Source of the DNA: an uncultured Gemmatimonadota bacterium
Lineage (GTDB): Bacteria; Gemmatimonadota; Gemmatimonadetes; Gemmatimonadales; Gemmatimonadaceae
Assembly: GCA_946887155.1 (NCBI GenBank)
Contig: CAMPKM010000220.1
Location: 1 to 5,700, forward strand
DNA: 5,700 bases
Reading direction: 5' to 3'
Shown here piece by piece: positions 5,668-5,700 of this stretch (positions within the stretch are counted from its first letter, which is position 1; the number at the start of each line of letters is the position of its first letter). The translations under genes were made by a program, and so were the position numbers. Under the pieces are notes generated by a model. The model made no database searches. It had not been told where the DNA came from and saw only the letters and a program-made list of their open reading frames with translations.

Positions 5668-5700
5668 ACCAAGAATTCGTTGCTCGCGGCGGTCAGGCTG

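Noticed and set aside
1..5700. CRISPR array, tRNA, rRNA, insertion sequence or phage genes
   Set aside because: No regularly spaced repeats, cloverleaf-like sequence, transposase motifs or phage-like genes were seen on either strand.

Overview
The window is a GC-rich stretch (about two thirds G+C by eye) of bacterial chromosome carrying four protein genes. Its content is a large secreted BNR-repeat (VPS10/sortilin-like) protein, a small exported protein of unknown function, a small four-helix membrane protein, and a secreted M48-type metallopeptidase homologue with an extra C-terminal domain. This mix, with the codon use, suggests Gemmatimonadota or a related environmental lineage such as Acidobacteriota. 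That assignment is an inference; no rRNA or marker gene is present.

Layout. Bases 1-2519 (+) are the 3' part of the BNR-repeat gene, whose beginning lies outside the window. Bases 2520-2755 are intergenic and hold a 109-bp segment bounded by perfect 10-bp inverted repeats. Bases 2756-3175 (+) encode a 139-residue protein with a signal peptide, followed by a strong intrinsic terminator at about 3225-3288. Bases 3291-3601 have no gene; they contain a weak promoter candidate and a 10-bp inverted repeat just ahead of a good ribosome-binding site. Bases 3602-3997 (+) encode a 131-residue four-helix membrane protein. It converges on the M48 gene (5555-4050, - strand), with a stem-loop between the two. 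The last 145 bases are the upstream region of the M48 gene and carry nested inverted repeats.

The genes do not look like one operon: gene 2 has its own terminator, gene 3 its own leader, and gene 4 runs the other way. Three of the four products should be exported or sit in the membrane, so the shared theme is the cell envelope. No specific joint pathway can be read from the sequence.

The two most notable observations are as follows. First, the M48 protein reads HSMAH where the family has HExxH: both zinc histidines and the third Glu ligand remain, but the catalytic glutamate is a serine, so it is probably a zinc-binding pseudoprotease. Second, the octamer CGTTAGGC occurs six times (plus one GTTAGGC) in 5.7 kb, against roughly 0.2 expected. 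All three TTA leucine codons in the four genes lie inside it, and its orientation flips once, within the 109-bp segment.
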